From assembly GCF_000745005.1 (NCBI RefSeq), contig NZ_JQNB01000001.1, forward strand, positions 1,791,501 through 1,855,500: DNA of 64,000 bases, given 5' to 3'. The notes beneath the pieces are model-generated. The model made no database searches and was not told where the DNA came from. It worked only from the letters and a program-made list of their open reading frames with translations. Numbering within the stretch: position 1 is the stretch's first letter; each line of letters begins with the position of its first letter. This DNA is from Luteibacter sp. 9135. Lineage in GTDB: Bacteria > Pseudomonadota > Gammaproteobacteria > Xanthomonadales > Rhodanobacteraceae. A program made the translations under genes and the position numbers. Shown one piece after another: positions 42,735 through 50,820 of the stretch.

Positions 42735-44897
42735 ATGAAGATCGACGGCGGTAGCGGTAGGCGCGTCGAGCCCGTGATGCTCAGCGAAGTCGCCAAGCGC
42801 CTGCGCAATCCACGCATCGACCGCATCGTGGCCAGTTTCAGCGAGTACCACGTCTCGTTGATGCGCTCGGTCATCCTCGGCTTCATCGTGGTGTGGAGCG
42901 CGGCCTGGCTGCATGGGCCCCTGCCCATGGCCAGCGAATCGCACAACGTGGTGCCTGTGGCCGTGGCGCTGTTCGTGCTCAGCACGTTCTGGATGCTGTT
43001 CGTCCGTGCGGGCGCCCCATGCGAGACGCCCGTGGTGGATGCCGTGGGCAACGCCGCCAACTTCGCCATCGTCGCCGTGCTGCTGAAAGCCGCCTTCATG
43101 CTGGCGATCACGGTAACTGTCGTGCTGCCGTTCCTGTCCGTCGCAGTCGGTGTGCGCTACAGCCGCTGGGCGTTCCTGGCCAGTGTCGTCGCGTCGGTGG
43201 CTATCCTCGCGGTCGTCGCCCCGGAGGGTTACTGGCTGGCGCGTCCGGCCTATGCCCTGTATGCCGTGGCGCTGGTGATCGTGCTGCCGATGATGCTCTA
43301 CCGGATCATGTACGCGCTGCGGGAAGTATCGGCCGAGGCGATCGCCTCGCGCGAGGCGCAGCACCGCTTCATCTCGATGATGAGCCACGAGATGCGTACG
43401 CCGCTCAGCACCGTGATCCACTCCGCGTCGCTGATCGACACCGCCGTCATGAGCGACGACCAGCGTCGACTGGTCGCGTTGCTGGCGACCAACGCCAATG
43501 CCCTGCTGCATCGGGTCAACGCGGTACTGGATGTCGCCTCCTTTGCCGGCGGCAGCTTCAACCTGCGTCACCAGGCGTTCGGCTTCGACGAGGTGCTCGC
43601 CACGGTGGGTGCGGTGTGCCGGCCCTACGCGGCGGAAAAGCGCGTTGCCTTCAGTGTGGCGCGCGACGCCTCGGTGGAGGGCGTGTTCATCGGCGACCCC
43701 GGGCGCATCGAGCAGGTGCTGTCCAACCTGGCGTCCAACGCCGTGAAGTTCACGCCGCCGGGAGGGTGCGTGGACGTACGCATCGAACTGCGCGACGGCG
43801 TGGCAGGGCAGGACCCCACCGTGGCCTGCACCGTCACCGACACCGGTATCGGCATCGCCGATGCGGACAAGCAGCGCGTCTTCGATCCCTTCCACCAGCT
43901 CAGTGGCGGTGAAAGTCGCCGCCAGGAGGGTGTGGGCCTGGGCCTGTACATCGTGCGCAACGTGTCGGAGCAGATGGGCGGCTCGCTGGAAGTGAGCGAC
44001 AACCCGCTGGGCGGCACCATCTTCGGCTGGCGCTTCCCGCTGCACCGCGCGGATGCCGGGGCACGCAGCGCCGCCGAGACGCCGCTGGTGGACATGCTGG
44101 ACGAGCACCGCGGCCGCGTGGCCTCCCAGCGTTGCCTGGTGGTGGACGACAACGCCGCCAACCGCGAGATCGTCGGGCGCATCCTCGACCGGGCAGGCCA
44201 TGCGTCGACCTTCTGCGCCAGCGGCGACGAAGCCCTGGAGCGCCTCTCGGACGAGACCTTCGACCTGATCTTCATGGACCTGCACATGCCCGGCAGTTCA
44301 GGCTGGGACGTGCTGGGCCGGATCGAGGTGGCCCGGCGCACCCAGGCCATGCCTCCCATCGTCATGCTCAGCGCCGATTCCAGCCACGATGCCGTGCGCA
44401 TCGCCTTCAAGGCGGGCGCGCGTGCCTACCTGACCAAGCCGATCGCCGCGCAGCGTCTGCTCGACGTCATCGAATCGATCGCCGAGGAGCGCTTGCTCGA
44501 CGATGCCGCGCGTCATTGGCAACCGGCCATGGGACTGCCGCCCGGCCGTGCCGTGGCGACGCCGCTGGACGAAATGCGCGCGCTGACCAGCCTCGACGAG
44601 TTCAAGGCGTTCGTGGACCTGTGCGCACGTACGGCGGACGACCACTGCACGGCACTGAAGGCCGCGATCCGTTCGCACGACGTGGCCGCGGCGTCGGAAG
44701 CCATCCACGCCCTGCGCAACGTGCTGGCCAACCTGGGCGTGCCGGGCACCGATCATGTCTGCGGCGACATCGCGCTGATGATCGATTCCCGTGCCGATGG
44801 CCAACGCGTGATCGACGAACTGGACGCGCTGGCCCGTTCCACGCAGCGGTTCGTCGAGGTGCAACGGCGTTACGCGCAGGCCGCCGCAGACGCCTAG
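42735..44897 (+). CDS. RpfC-like hybrid sensor histidine kinase/response regulator
   Basis: 720 residues. About six transmembrane helices (40-195), then HisKA with SMMSHEMRTPLS (phospho-His218), HATPase (NAVKFTPPGG, DTGIGIADADK, GVGLGLYIVRNV), a receiver domain with FMDLHMPG (Asp515), and a C-terminal Hpt domain with AIHALRN (His658). The order and length resemble RpfC, the DSF quorum-signal sensor of xanthomonads, but no rpfF, rpfG or rpfB lies nearby, so the ligand and partner regulator are unknown. It would relay phosphate to a separate response regulator. Confidence 0.88.
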   Translation: MKIDGGSGRRVEPVMLSEVAKRLRNPRIDRIVASFSEYHVSLMRSVILGFIVVWSAAWLHGPLPMASESHNVVPVAVALFVLSTFWMLFVRAGAPCETPVVDAVGNAANFAIVAVLLKAAFMLAITVTVVLPFLSVAVGVRYSRWAFLASVVASVAILAVVAPEGYWLARPAYALYAVALVIVLPMMLYRIMYALREVSAEAIASREAQHRFISMMSHEMRTPLSTVIHSASLIDTAVMSDDQRRLVALLATNANALLHRVNAVLDVASFAGGSFNLRHQAFGFDEVLATVGAVCRPYAAEKRVAFSVARDASVEGVFIGDPGRIEQVLSNLASNAVKFTPPGGCVDVRIELRDGVAGQDPTVACTVTDTGIGIADADKQRVFDPFHQLSGGESRRQEGVGLGLYIVRNVSEQMGGSLEVSDNPLGGTIFGWRFPLHRADAGARSAAETPLVDMLDEHRGRVASQRCLVVDDNAANREIVGRILDRAGHASTFCASGDEALERLSDETFDLIFMDLHMPGSSGWDVLGRIEVARRTQAMPPIVMLSADSSHDAVRIAFKAGARAYLTKPIAAQRLLDVIESIAEERLLDDAARHWQPAMGLPPGRAVATPLDEMRALTSLDEFKAFVDLCARTADDHCTALKAAIRSHDVAAASEAIHALRNVLANLGVPGTDHVCGDIALMIDSRADGQRVIDELDALARSTQRFVEVQRRYAQAAADA

Positions 44898-44901
44898 GCG
44901 A

Positions 44902-45420
44902 TCAGCGGATGCGCCCGCCGCCGAAGTGTCCCTGCCCGGCGCCCACCGAAATGCTCACGCCGCCACTCGGGTGCTCGCAGCTGCCGAAGGCCTGGCTGAG
45001 GCTGACCGCGCCGGCCTGGTAACTGCCGCTGCCGCCATGGCTGGCGCTGACCACGCCGGTGCTGACGCTGCCATGCACCTGCGGCGTGTTGTAGGACGCA
45101 TCGTCGCAGCGGGGGCTGCCATCGTCGCCCTCCACCCCGGTCATGCGTCCCGAGGTATCGCCGTAGTAGGTACCGGGCGGATCGAGCGGGCGTGACGAGG
45201 TAACGGCGACGCTGCCGCCGCCGTTCTTGGGCGCGACCGCGGGCGCTTTCGGGTCGGCGGCGACCCCGGCGTCGGTGCTTTTCGCCGGTGCGGGTGCCGT
45301 GCTGGCCGGTGCGGGGGTGTAATCCGCCGGCAACCGCAGGTTGAGCGGCCGGGGGGTGTCCTGCGCCATGGTGGCCGTGGCGGCGAGGGAGAGGGCGACG
45401 AGGGCGAGGAACGGTTTCAT
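44902..45420 (-). CDS. Secreted hypothetical protein, Pro/Ala- and Gly/Ser-rich
   Basis: 172 residues with signal peptide (MKPFLALVALSLAATATMAQ). A Pro/Ala-rich linker (TPAPASTAPAPAKS) is followed by a Gly/Ser/Thr-rich tail with a PRCDDASYNTPQVHGSVSTG segment and a second Cys in SCEHPSGG, so one disulfide is possible. The end HFGGGRIR is basic. No known domain. It is convergent with the hybrid kinase, 4 nt apart. Confidence 0.7.
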   Translation of the reverse strand: MKPFLALVALSLAATATMAQDTPRPLNLRLPADYTPAPASTAPAPAKSTDAGVAADPKAPAVAPKNGGGSVAVTSSRPLDPPGTYYGDTSGRMTGVEGDDGSPRCDDASYNTPQVHGSVSTGVVSASHGGSGSYQAGAVSLSQAFGSCEHPSGGVSISVGAGQGHFGGGRIR

Positions 45421-45529
45421 GCGGGGACACACTCCGGGGGTGGTGCCTGCGAACGTCTGGGGCGGCGTCCGGTGTACCGGGCTTTGATCGCCACGGGCCG
45501 ATGCTAGTTCCCCAGCCCTTGCGCCCACC

Positions 45530-46351
45530 TTACTCCGCCGGCTCCTCGTCGGGGTCCACGGGACGCTCGCCCAGCCGGGCGCGCAGCGTATCGATCTCGC
45601 GGCGCAGGTTGCGGTTCTCCGCTTCCAGGTCGGCCACCTGCTCGCGCAGCGCCAGGACGTCGTCACTCGGTTTCTCGCGCGGCTTGCGCTTGGACTCGCG
45701 CACCCGCTTGGCGGCCTGCTTGAGTTCGGCATCGCCGCCGGTGGCCGCCGCGCGCTGCTCGTCCTCGGGCAGGGTGGCCACCGCCGCCGCGGCGCTGATC
45801 GACAGCGAGCCCGCCTTCACCGCGGCGACCACCTCGGGAGCAGCCTCCTTGCGGATCTTTTCGATCATGCCGACCTGGTTGCTGCTGATCCGCGCCTCGC
45901 GGGCGATTTCCTTGCGGCTGTCGTTCGGGTTGACCCGGGCCGGCTTCGCCATCGCGGGCTGCGCGCCCTCGGTGTCGAACGGTACGTCCGGGCTGTCCTC
46001 GCCGCCGTTGGCGGCGGCGCGTGCCCGGCGCTCGGCCAGGATCTCCCGCTTGCGCAGGGCCAGCACGCCGCGCTGGAAATCCGAGACGCTGCGTCGGCCC
46101 AGGTGCTGCTCGATCATCCACAGGTGCACGTCGTCGATGGACTGGAAACGGTCGTGCTGCACGGTGTTGAACGGGATATCGTGCTTCCGGCAGATGCCGT
46201 AGCGGTTGTGGCCATCGACCAGGGTGTCGCCCCAGAGCACCAGCGCGTCGCGGCAGCCCTCGGCGAGCAGGCTGCGCTCCAGCGCCTCGTACTCGTCCGC
46301 GGACAACGGGTCGATATAGGCCTTGAGTTCTTCGTTGACGACGATATGCAT
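45530..46351 (-). CDS. Solo ParB-like nuclease-domain protein
   Basis: 273 residues from ATG 46351. The N-terminal ParB/Srx-like domain (MHIVVNEELKAYIDPLSADE, LVLWGDTLVDGHNRYGICR) includes the DGHNR box typical of plasmid partition-related ParB proteins. A helical middle carries SISAAAAVATLPEDEQR, and a C-terminal coiled coil (VLALREQVADLEAENRNLRREID) could dimerise. No parA, parS-like 16-mer or replication gene lies beside it. Similar stand-alone genes occur on plasmids and in integrated elements. DNA-binding or CTP-hydrolysing activity is inferred, not seen. Confidence 0.82.
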   Translation of the reverse strand: MHIVVNEELKAYIDPLSADEYEALERSLLAEGCRDALVLWGDTLVDGHNRYGICRKHDIPFNTVQHDRFQSIDDVHLWMIEQHLGRRSVSDFQRGVLALRKREILAERRARAAANGGEDSPDVPFDTEGAQPAMAKPARVNPNDSRKEIAREARISSNQVGMIEKIRKEAAPEVVAAVKAGSLSISAAAAVATLPEDEQRAAATGGDAELKQAAKRVRESKRKPREKPSDDVLALREQVADLEAENRNLRREIDTLRARLGERPVDPDEEPAE

Positions 46352-46532
46352 GGTCGGGGAGCAGGTGACGGCGAGGGGGCGCATTCTAGTCGCTGCGAGG
46401 CCCACGTGCCTGCCTTCCCGGCAAGCGTCCCGGAACCGCTTGTCTTGACGGCGGTTTTCCCTCGCCCCAAACTGCGCCGCTACGTGGCGGGGGTCTCCAC
46501 GGGTCGTCAGGGCATCGTCCAGGGAAACACAC

Positions 46533-47369
46533 ATGACCGTATTTGCAAGGAACTGGGCCGCCGCGCTGGCGCTTTTCGTCTTCACCACGCTCGCCCACGC
46601 CGCAGGCGTGTCCGACCTGCCGTGGAAGTACGGCCCGACCAAGGTGCAGCTCGGCACGCAGGCGACGCTGGACGTCCCGGATGGCTACGCCTTCCTCGAC
46701 CCGGCGGGCACCAAGCGCCTCAACGAACTGATGGAAAACCCGCCCGACGCGTCCGACACGTACACGCTGGCGCCGACCGACATGGCGTGGACGGCGTTCT
46801 TCGATTACGACGACGTGGGTTACGTCAAGGACGACGAGAAGCTCGATCCCGACGATATTCTCGCCTCGGCAAAACAGGGGACCGAGGAAAGCAACAAGGA
46901 GCGGCGTTCGCGCGGCTGGGAAACCCTGACCCTGGTCGGCTGGCAGAACAAGCCGCTTTACGACACGCAGTTCAAGTCCCTGACCTGGGCCTTCCTGGCG
47001 CGGACGGACCGCACGCACGACGACGTGGTGAACTACAACGCGCGCATCCTCGGTCGCAGCGGCGTCATGAACGTGGTGCTGGTGTCCGATCCGAAGGTGC
47101 TGGCGAAGGCGGTCGACGACTTCAAGGGTACGCTGGGCGGGTTCGCCTTCACGCCCGGGCAGTCGTACACGGATTTCCATCCCGGCGATCGCGTGGCCGA
47201 GTACGGCCTGGCCGCACTCATCACGGGCGGCGTGGCGGCCGTGGCCGCAAAGAAGGGCCTGTTCGCCGTGATCGGCACCTTCCTGGCCGCCGCGTGGAAA
47301 TTCATCCTGGTCGGCCTCGCCGCCGCGGGCGGCGCGATCAAGCGGCTGTTTACGCGCAAGCGCCCGTAA
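46533..47369 (+). CDS. DUF2167 membrane protein
   Basis: 278 residues with signal peptide (about 1-23, ending AHA-AG). The DUF2167 domain spans about 30-210 (LGTQATLDVPDGYAFLDPAGT, VGYVKDDEKLDPDDIL, WETLTLVGWQNKPLYD), followed by a hydrophobic C-terminal segment (FAVIGTFLAAAWKFILVGLAAAGGAIK) and a basic tail RLFTRKRP. Likely periplasmic domain anchored at the C-terminus. Function unknown in the family. First of three tightly packed genes. Confidence 0.86.
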   Translation: MTVFARNWAAALALFVFTTLAHAAGVSDLPWKYGPTKVQLGTQATLDVPDGYAFLDPAGTKRLNELMENPPDASDTYTLAPTDMAWTAFFDYDDVGYVKDDEKLDPDDILASAKQGTEESNKERRSRGWETLTLVGWQNKPLYDTQFKSLTWAFLARTDRTHDDVVNYNARILGRSGVMNVVLVSDPKVLAKAVDDFKGTLGGFAFTPGQSYTDFHPGDRVAEYGLAALITGGVAAVAAKKGLFAVIGTFLAAAWKFILVGLAAAGGAIKRLFTRKRP

Positions 47370-47374
47370 CGCCC

Positions 47375-48139
47375 ATGCTGCCGAACACCGGGTGGCTGCT
47401 GCTCGGCGTCGTGGGCATGTATGTCTACGACGCGACGTTGCTGCTCTACCACAATGAAGTGGTTCTCTACCAAGGCAGGCGGGGACGTTGGACGTTCTCC
47501 GTCGGCACGGATTTCCAGCTGGCAGGCCGGCATGTATTCGTACCGCCGCTGCTGGCGCCTACGCGCACGCTGCTGCGCCTGCGCTGGTCGCCGCGGTTGC
47601 CTGCACCCGTTGTGTCCCATGCGCCTGTCGCGACCGACGCCTCCCCTGCGCCCGACGGGCTGGCGGTGCCGTTGCGGGGCTTGCGTGCGTGGCGCATCGG
47701 TGTGGCCTCGTCCGCAGGGGCGGTCGGCGTGGTGGCGTTGCTGTTCGCCGTGATGCCCGCCGTCATGGCGGGCAACGTGTGGGGCCTGCTGGCCTGGATG
47801 GTCGCGCTTTATCTCGCCATCGGCATCGCGGTGTGGCGGGTAGGGCGCGTGCGCCGGCTGACGGGCACGGGCGGCAAGGCGTTTGCAGGCATGGCATCGG
47901 ATGCGCTGCTTTGCGCGCCGTATGCCCTCAACCTTGTCCGCAAGCAGGGCCTGCGCGCGGCCGAACGCTTCGACCTCGTGGCGGTCGCACAGGTCGTGCT
48001 GGACGCCGACGAGCGCGCCCGCCTTCGTGACGTCATTCGCGCAAGGGTGCAGCGCCAGCTGGACATCGAGGAGGTAGGTAGCGAAGCGCACGCGCGGCTA
48101 CAGGCCTATTACCAACGGATCGAGGGTGCACTGGCATGA
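47375..48139 (+). CDS. Membrane protein of unknown function, operon with DUF2167 gene
   Basis: 254 residues, starting 5 nt after the DUF2167 stop. An N-terminal hydrophobic segment (MLPNTGWLLLGVVGMYVYDA) is followed by a soluble beta-rich part (HNEVVLYQGRRGRWTFSVGTDF), two helices near 120-160 (VASSAGAVGVVALLFAVMPA; LLAWMVALYLAIGIAVW), and a helical charged tail. No family recognised. The end overlaps the J-domain gene by ATGA. Confidence 0.72.
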   Translation: MLPNTGWLLLGVVGMYVYDATLLLYHNEVVLYQGRRGRWTFSVGTDFQLAGRHVFVPPLLAPTRTLLRLRWSPRLPAPVVSHAPVATDASPAPDGLAVPLRGLRAWRIGVASSAGAVGVVALLFAVMPAVMAGNVWGLLAWMVALYLAIGIAVWRVGRVRRLTGTGGKAFAGMASDALLCAPYALNLVRKQGLRAAERFDLVAVAQVVLDADERARLRDVIRARVQRQLDIEEVGSEAHARLQAYYQRIEGALA

Positions 48140-48471
48140 ACTGGATGGACATCGTGGTCATCGGCATCTGCCTGGCCATCGGCTACAAGTTCGTCTCGGC
48201 GATGATGGCGACACCCAAGGGTGAGGCGGCCGCCGCACCGGACCGCAAGGCGCCCCTGCAACTGGATACGCGACGCCCTTGGTACGACGTGCTGGGCGTG
48301 GCGCCGGACGCGAGTCGCCACGAGATCGACACGGCGTACCAGTCACTGATTGCGCAGTACCACCCGGACAAGTTCACGCAACACGGCGAGGACATCCGCG
48401 AGATCGCCCGGGTGCGGGCGAAAGAGTTGAGTGCTGCTTACTACCTTGGGTGCTCGTTGCGCCCGGATTGA
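48136..48471 (+). CDS. Membrane-anchored J-domain protein
   Basis: 111 residues. One N-terminal transmembrane helix (WMDIVVIGICLAIGYKFVSAM) anchors a cytosolic J-domain with YDVLGVAPDASRHEID and the HPD motif in AQYHPDKF. It ends shortly after helix IV, with no Gly/Phe or zinc region. This is the layout of a class III, DjlA/DjlB-like co-chaperone that recruits DnaK to the membrane. Its ATG overlaps the previous stop. Confidence 0.85.
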   Translation: MNWMDIVVIGICLAIGYKFVSAMMATPKGEAAAAPDRKAPLQLDTRRPWYDVLGVAPDASRHEIDTAYQSLIAQYHPDKFTQHGEDIREIARVRAKELSAAYYLGCSLRPD

Positions 48472-48576
48472 TAGCAACAAATAAGGGCGCTTCTCTTCTG
48501 GACGGAGCGTATATCCGACTTTTTAGTGCCTGCGCGTAGGTCGCCCGAACCGTACGGGGAGCCGTCCCATGAGAGG

Positions 48577-49026
48577 CTAGAAGAATAGCGACGGTCTTTG
48601 CGCGGTCTCGCCGTTGCACCAGGCCAGCCCCGACTTATATTCCACCGCGAACGGATCGTCCGTCGTCGCGGTCTTGGGATAGGGGTGCGTGGCGAGATAG
48701 CCTCGTGCATCGGTAAGTGCTTGTTGCTCCGTCTCGTTGCACGCGCTGTATCGCGTACTCAGACCCAACATAAAGATGCTCTCTCGGATACGCCAGTCTG
48801 CGCTTTGCCGATAGGCATCCAGTTGGTCCTTTTCAACCAGACGCAGCGCCGTGGTCAGGCTGACCATGTCACGGCCTCGTTGGTTGTCCAAGGTCAAGAC
48901 ACCCAGCGTCGCCACATAGGCGCGGAAGCCTAGCTTTACGCCGCAGCCGAAGGCCATGCCGGTAACGGCCAGCCAGATGAGATGGACTGCCCAGCGACGT
49001 ATCTTCTGCTTCAGGTTCGGGTTCAT
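48577..49026 (-). CDS. Hypothetical membrane-anchored protein
   Basis: 149 residues. N-terminal basic stretch (MNPNLKQKIRRW) then a transmembrane helix (AVHLIWLAVTGMAFGCGVKLGF), followed by a periplasmic helical region with LRLVEKDQLDAYRQSADWRI and Cys in YSACNETEQQ and LAWCNGE, which could form a disulfide. No known domain. The ATG overlaps the stop of the DUF5694 gene (ATGA), so the two form a unit. Codon use here is less GC-biased than upstream. Confidence 0.7.
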   Translation of the reverse strand: MNPNLKQKIRRWAVHLIWLAVTGMAFGCGVKLGFRAYVATLGVLTLDNQRGRDMVSLTTALRLVEKDQLDAYRQSADWRIRESIFMLGLSTRYSACNETEQQALTDARGYLATHPYPKTATTDDPFAVEYKSGLAWCNGETAQRPSLFF

Positions 49027-49853
49027 GAAGGTTTCAAGTAATCGTTCGGTTCGACGAGCCGGAATCCAGGTGTTTCCTCGACGCATTGCCTCAGCAGGAA
49101 GGCGTGTCCCGCGCCGTAGAACACCACGATCCGGTCCCCCGGTTGGGCGACCTGAAGCAGCTTCGCGCAGATCAGGAAGTTGCGACGGTACCAGCCCGTG
49201 AGCAGATCCGCACCGGGCTGGGTGTCGTCCGCACCGATGCGCAACATCGTCCGGTAAAACGCATTGTCGTTTTTCAGTCGGGCGGGGTCGTTGAGGTAGC
49301 GAAGCTCCGCGGCGATCCCCTTTTCGGCGAGCAACTTCGATTCCGCGGTGATCTGCCGATCGATATCCGCGTTCTGCTTCGCAAGCAGCGGACCTAAGCC
49401 ACGCGACTCGGCATACGCCTTGACGGGCGGATAGGGAAAGTCGCCGTCGGCATCGATGCCTTGAATGGTCGTGAGGCCCGCCAGCTTGGCCAGGCGAAAA
49501 CCAAGCTGCACCCGTTCGTTGCGTGAAGGGGGCAGGGTGTCGGCAAGATAAGCCGCATACTTGTCGTTGGCCGGCGCCTTGTCCTGCTCGATGGCGACCT
49601 GGGTCGGTTTGAATCGGGCAAGGTCCTGCGTCAGTGCCACGATCTCGGCCTGCCTGCCGGGCTGCAGCACGTCGTCGTGCTTCATGTTGTGCAGGTCGTG
49701 GCCGGGATTGTCCATGTGGGAGACGCCGACGATCATCACCTGGACCGGTGCGTCGGGCGTCTGGGCCAGCGTGAGCGAAGGTAGAACGGCAAGACATGCT
49801 GCAACGAGCCACGGCCTGGTCTCAAGGAACAACGATTGCTTGGAGCGTGGCAT
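49023..49853 (-). CDS. DUF5694 family secreted protein
   Basis: 276 residues with signal peptide (about 10-30, ending LAQ-TP). Start of the domain is VMIVGVSHMDNPGHDLHNMK and the family continues with PTQVAIEQDKAPAND, YRTMLRIGADDTQPGADLL and a final VVFYGAGHAFLLRQCVEE. This pattern matches DUF5694, loosely related to TraB/ChaN-like folds, with conserved His and Asp that could bind metal. Function unknown. It lies at the left edge of the lower-GC accessory stretch. Confidence 0.82.
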   Translation of the reverse strand: MPRSKQSLFLETRPWLVAACLAVLPSLTLAQTPDAPVQVMIVGVSHMDNPGHDLHNMKHDDVLQPGRQAEIVALTQDLARFKPTQVAIEQDKAPANDKYAAYLADTLPPSRNERVQLGFRLAKLAGLTTIQGIDADGDFPYPPVKAYAESRGLGPLLAKQNADIDRQITAESKLLAEKGIAAELRYLNDPARLKNDNAFYRTMLRIGADDTQPGADLLTGWYRRNFLICAKLLQVAQPGDRIVVFYGAGHAFLLRQCVEETPGFRLVEPNDYLKPS

Positions 49854-49963
49854 GAAACCCCTTTGGTCGGCGCGGCAGAAGCATCGCCGTCGTGTAGACG
49901 GCGACGGCTGGACTCCGATGGATTCGGACGCGCTGGCTTCGATGCTTTTTCATTGGCAAAGGT

Positions 49964-50080
49964 TTAAGTCTTTTCGTCTTCTTGTCCCGCTAACGTTGTC
50001 GACTCGCGCTTCTTCGCTATGGCTCCCGCTACCCATAGCCCTGCCGCCAGCCCTACGGCCAGCAAGATTGCTCTCGTCAT
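49964..50080 (-). CDS. Small single-helix membrane protein candidate
   Basis: 38 codons: ATG at 50080, TAA at 49964. The product starts MTRAILLAVGLAAGLWVAGA, one transmembrane helix, followed by basic KKRE and an acidic tail ending EDEKT. No strong Shine-Dalgarno (GGAA about 12 nt upstream). It lies in an otherwise empty 405-nt gap (49854-50258). The helix-then-charge layout argues for a real small protein, but this is only a reading of sequence. Confidence 0.45.
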   Translation of the reverse strand: MTRAILLAVGLAAGLWVAGAIAKKRESTTLAGQEDEKT

Positions 50081-50258
50081 ATCGTTCGATTCCGCAGTGC
50101 CCGGCCAGGAGCGGCCATGTGTTTACCGAAACTAGCCGATCAAGCACGTGGCATGCCAGTTGCGTATGACTTTCTGCCAATGCCGGGTTGCTCACGCTCG
50201 GTTACAGTGGCGGCGCGGTACCTCGCCCCGTCCCAGCCAATATGCCACGGAGAGATGC

Positions 50259-50657
50259 ATGAGCAAGCAAGTCTTCATCAACCTGCCGGTCGCCGACCTG
50301 CCGAAATCCGTGGCCTTCTTCACGGCGTTGGGCTTCTCGTACAACCCCCAGTTCTCCAATGACGACGGGGCCTGTTTCATCGTCAGCGACACGATCTACA
50401 TCATGCTGACGACCCACGCGCGCTTCAGGGACTTCACGCCCAAGGCTGTCTGCGATACGAGCGAGGCCGTGGAGGTGCTGATCTCCATCGGTTGTGACAG
50501 CCGCGAGGAAGTGGACCAACTGGTTGCCAAAGCGCTTGCCGCCGGCGCCACCACCTACGACGAGCCGGAAGACCTCGGCTTCATGTACTCCCACAGCTTT
50601 GTCGATCTGGACGGCCATGGGTGGGGTGTGCTGCACCTGAGCGGCACGCCTGGTTGA
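50259..50657 (+). CDS. VOC-family (glyoxalase/bleomycin-resistance-like) protein
   Basis: 132 residues from ATG 50259 with GGAGAG upstream. Two beta-alpha-beta-beta-beta repeats: FINLPVADLPKSVAFFTALGF in the first, and SHSFVDLDGHGWGVLHLSG with the metal-site Asp-His region in the second. The MYSHSFVDLDGHGWGVLH ending is typical of the PhnB/lactoylglutathione-lyase-like extradiol group. Function could be glyoxalase-like or ligand sequestration; sequence does not decide. Confidence 0.85.
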   Translation: MSKQVFINLPVADLPKSVAFFTALGFSYNPQFSNDDGACFIVSDTIYIMLTTHARFRDFTPKAVCDTSEAVEVLISIGCDSREEVDQLVAKALAAGATTYDEPEDLGFMYSHSFVDLDGHGWGVLHLSGTPG

Positions 50658-50820
50658 AGGATGGGATAGGGCGGCGCGCCTGGATCTCACCTAGGCCAGA
50701 CGTCACTCGAAAGCACTTCCTGGAATATGCGACAGTGCGCCATGGAAGGCCTGCCCCCACCGGGCGCCATGCGATGCACGGTTCCCCCGGGTGTCGAGGT
50801 TAAACGTCGAGAGGACACCC

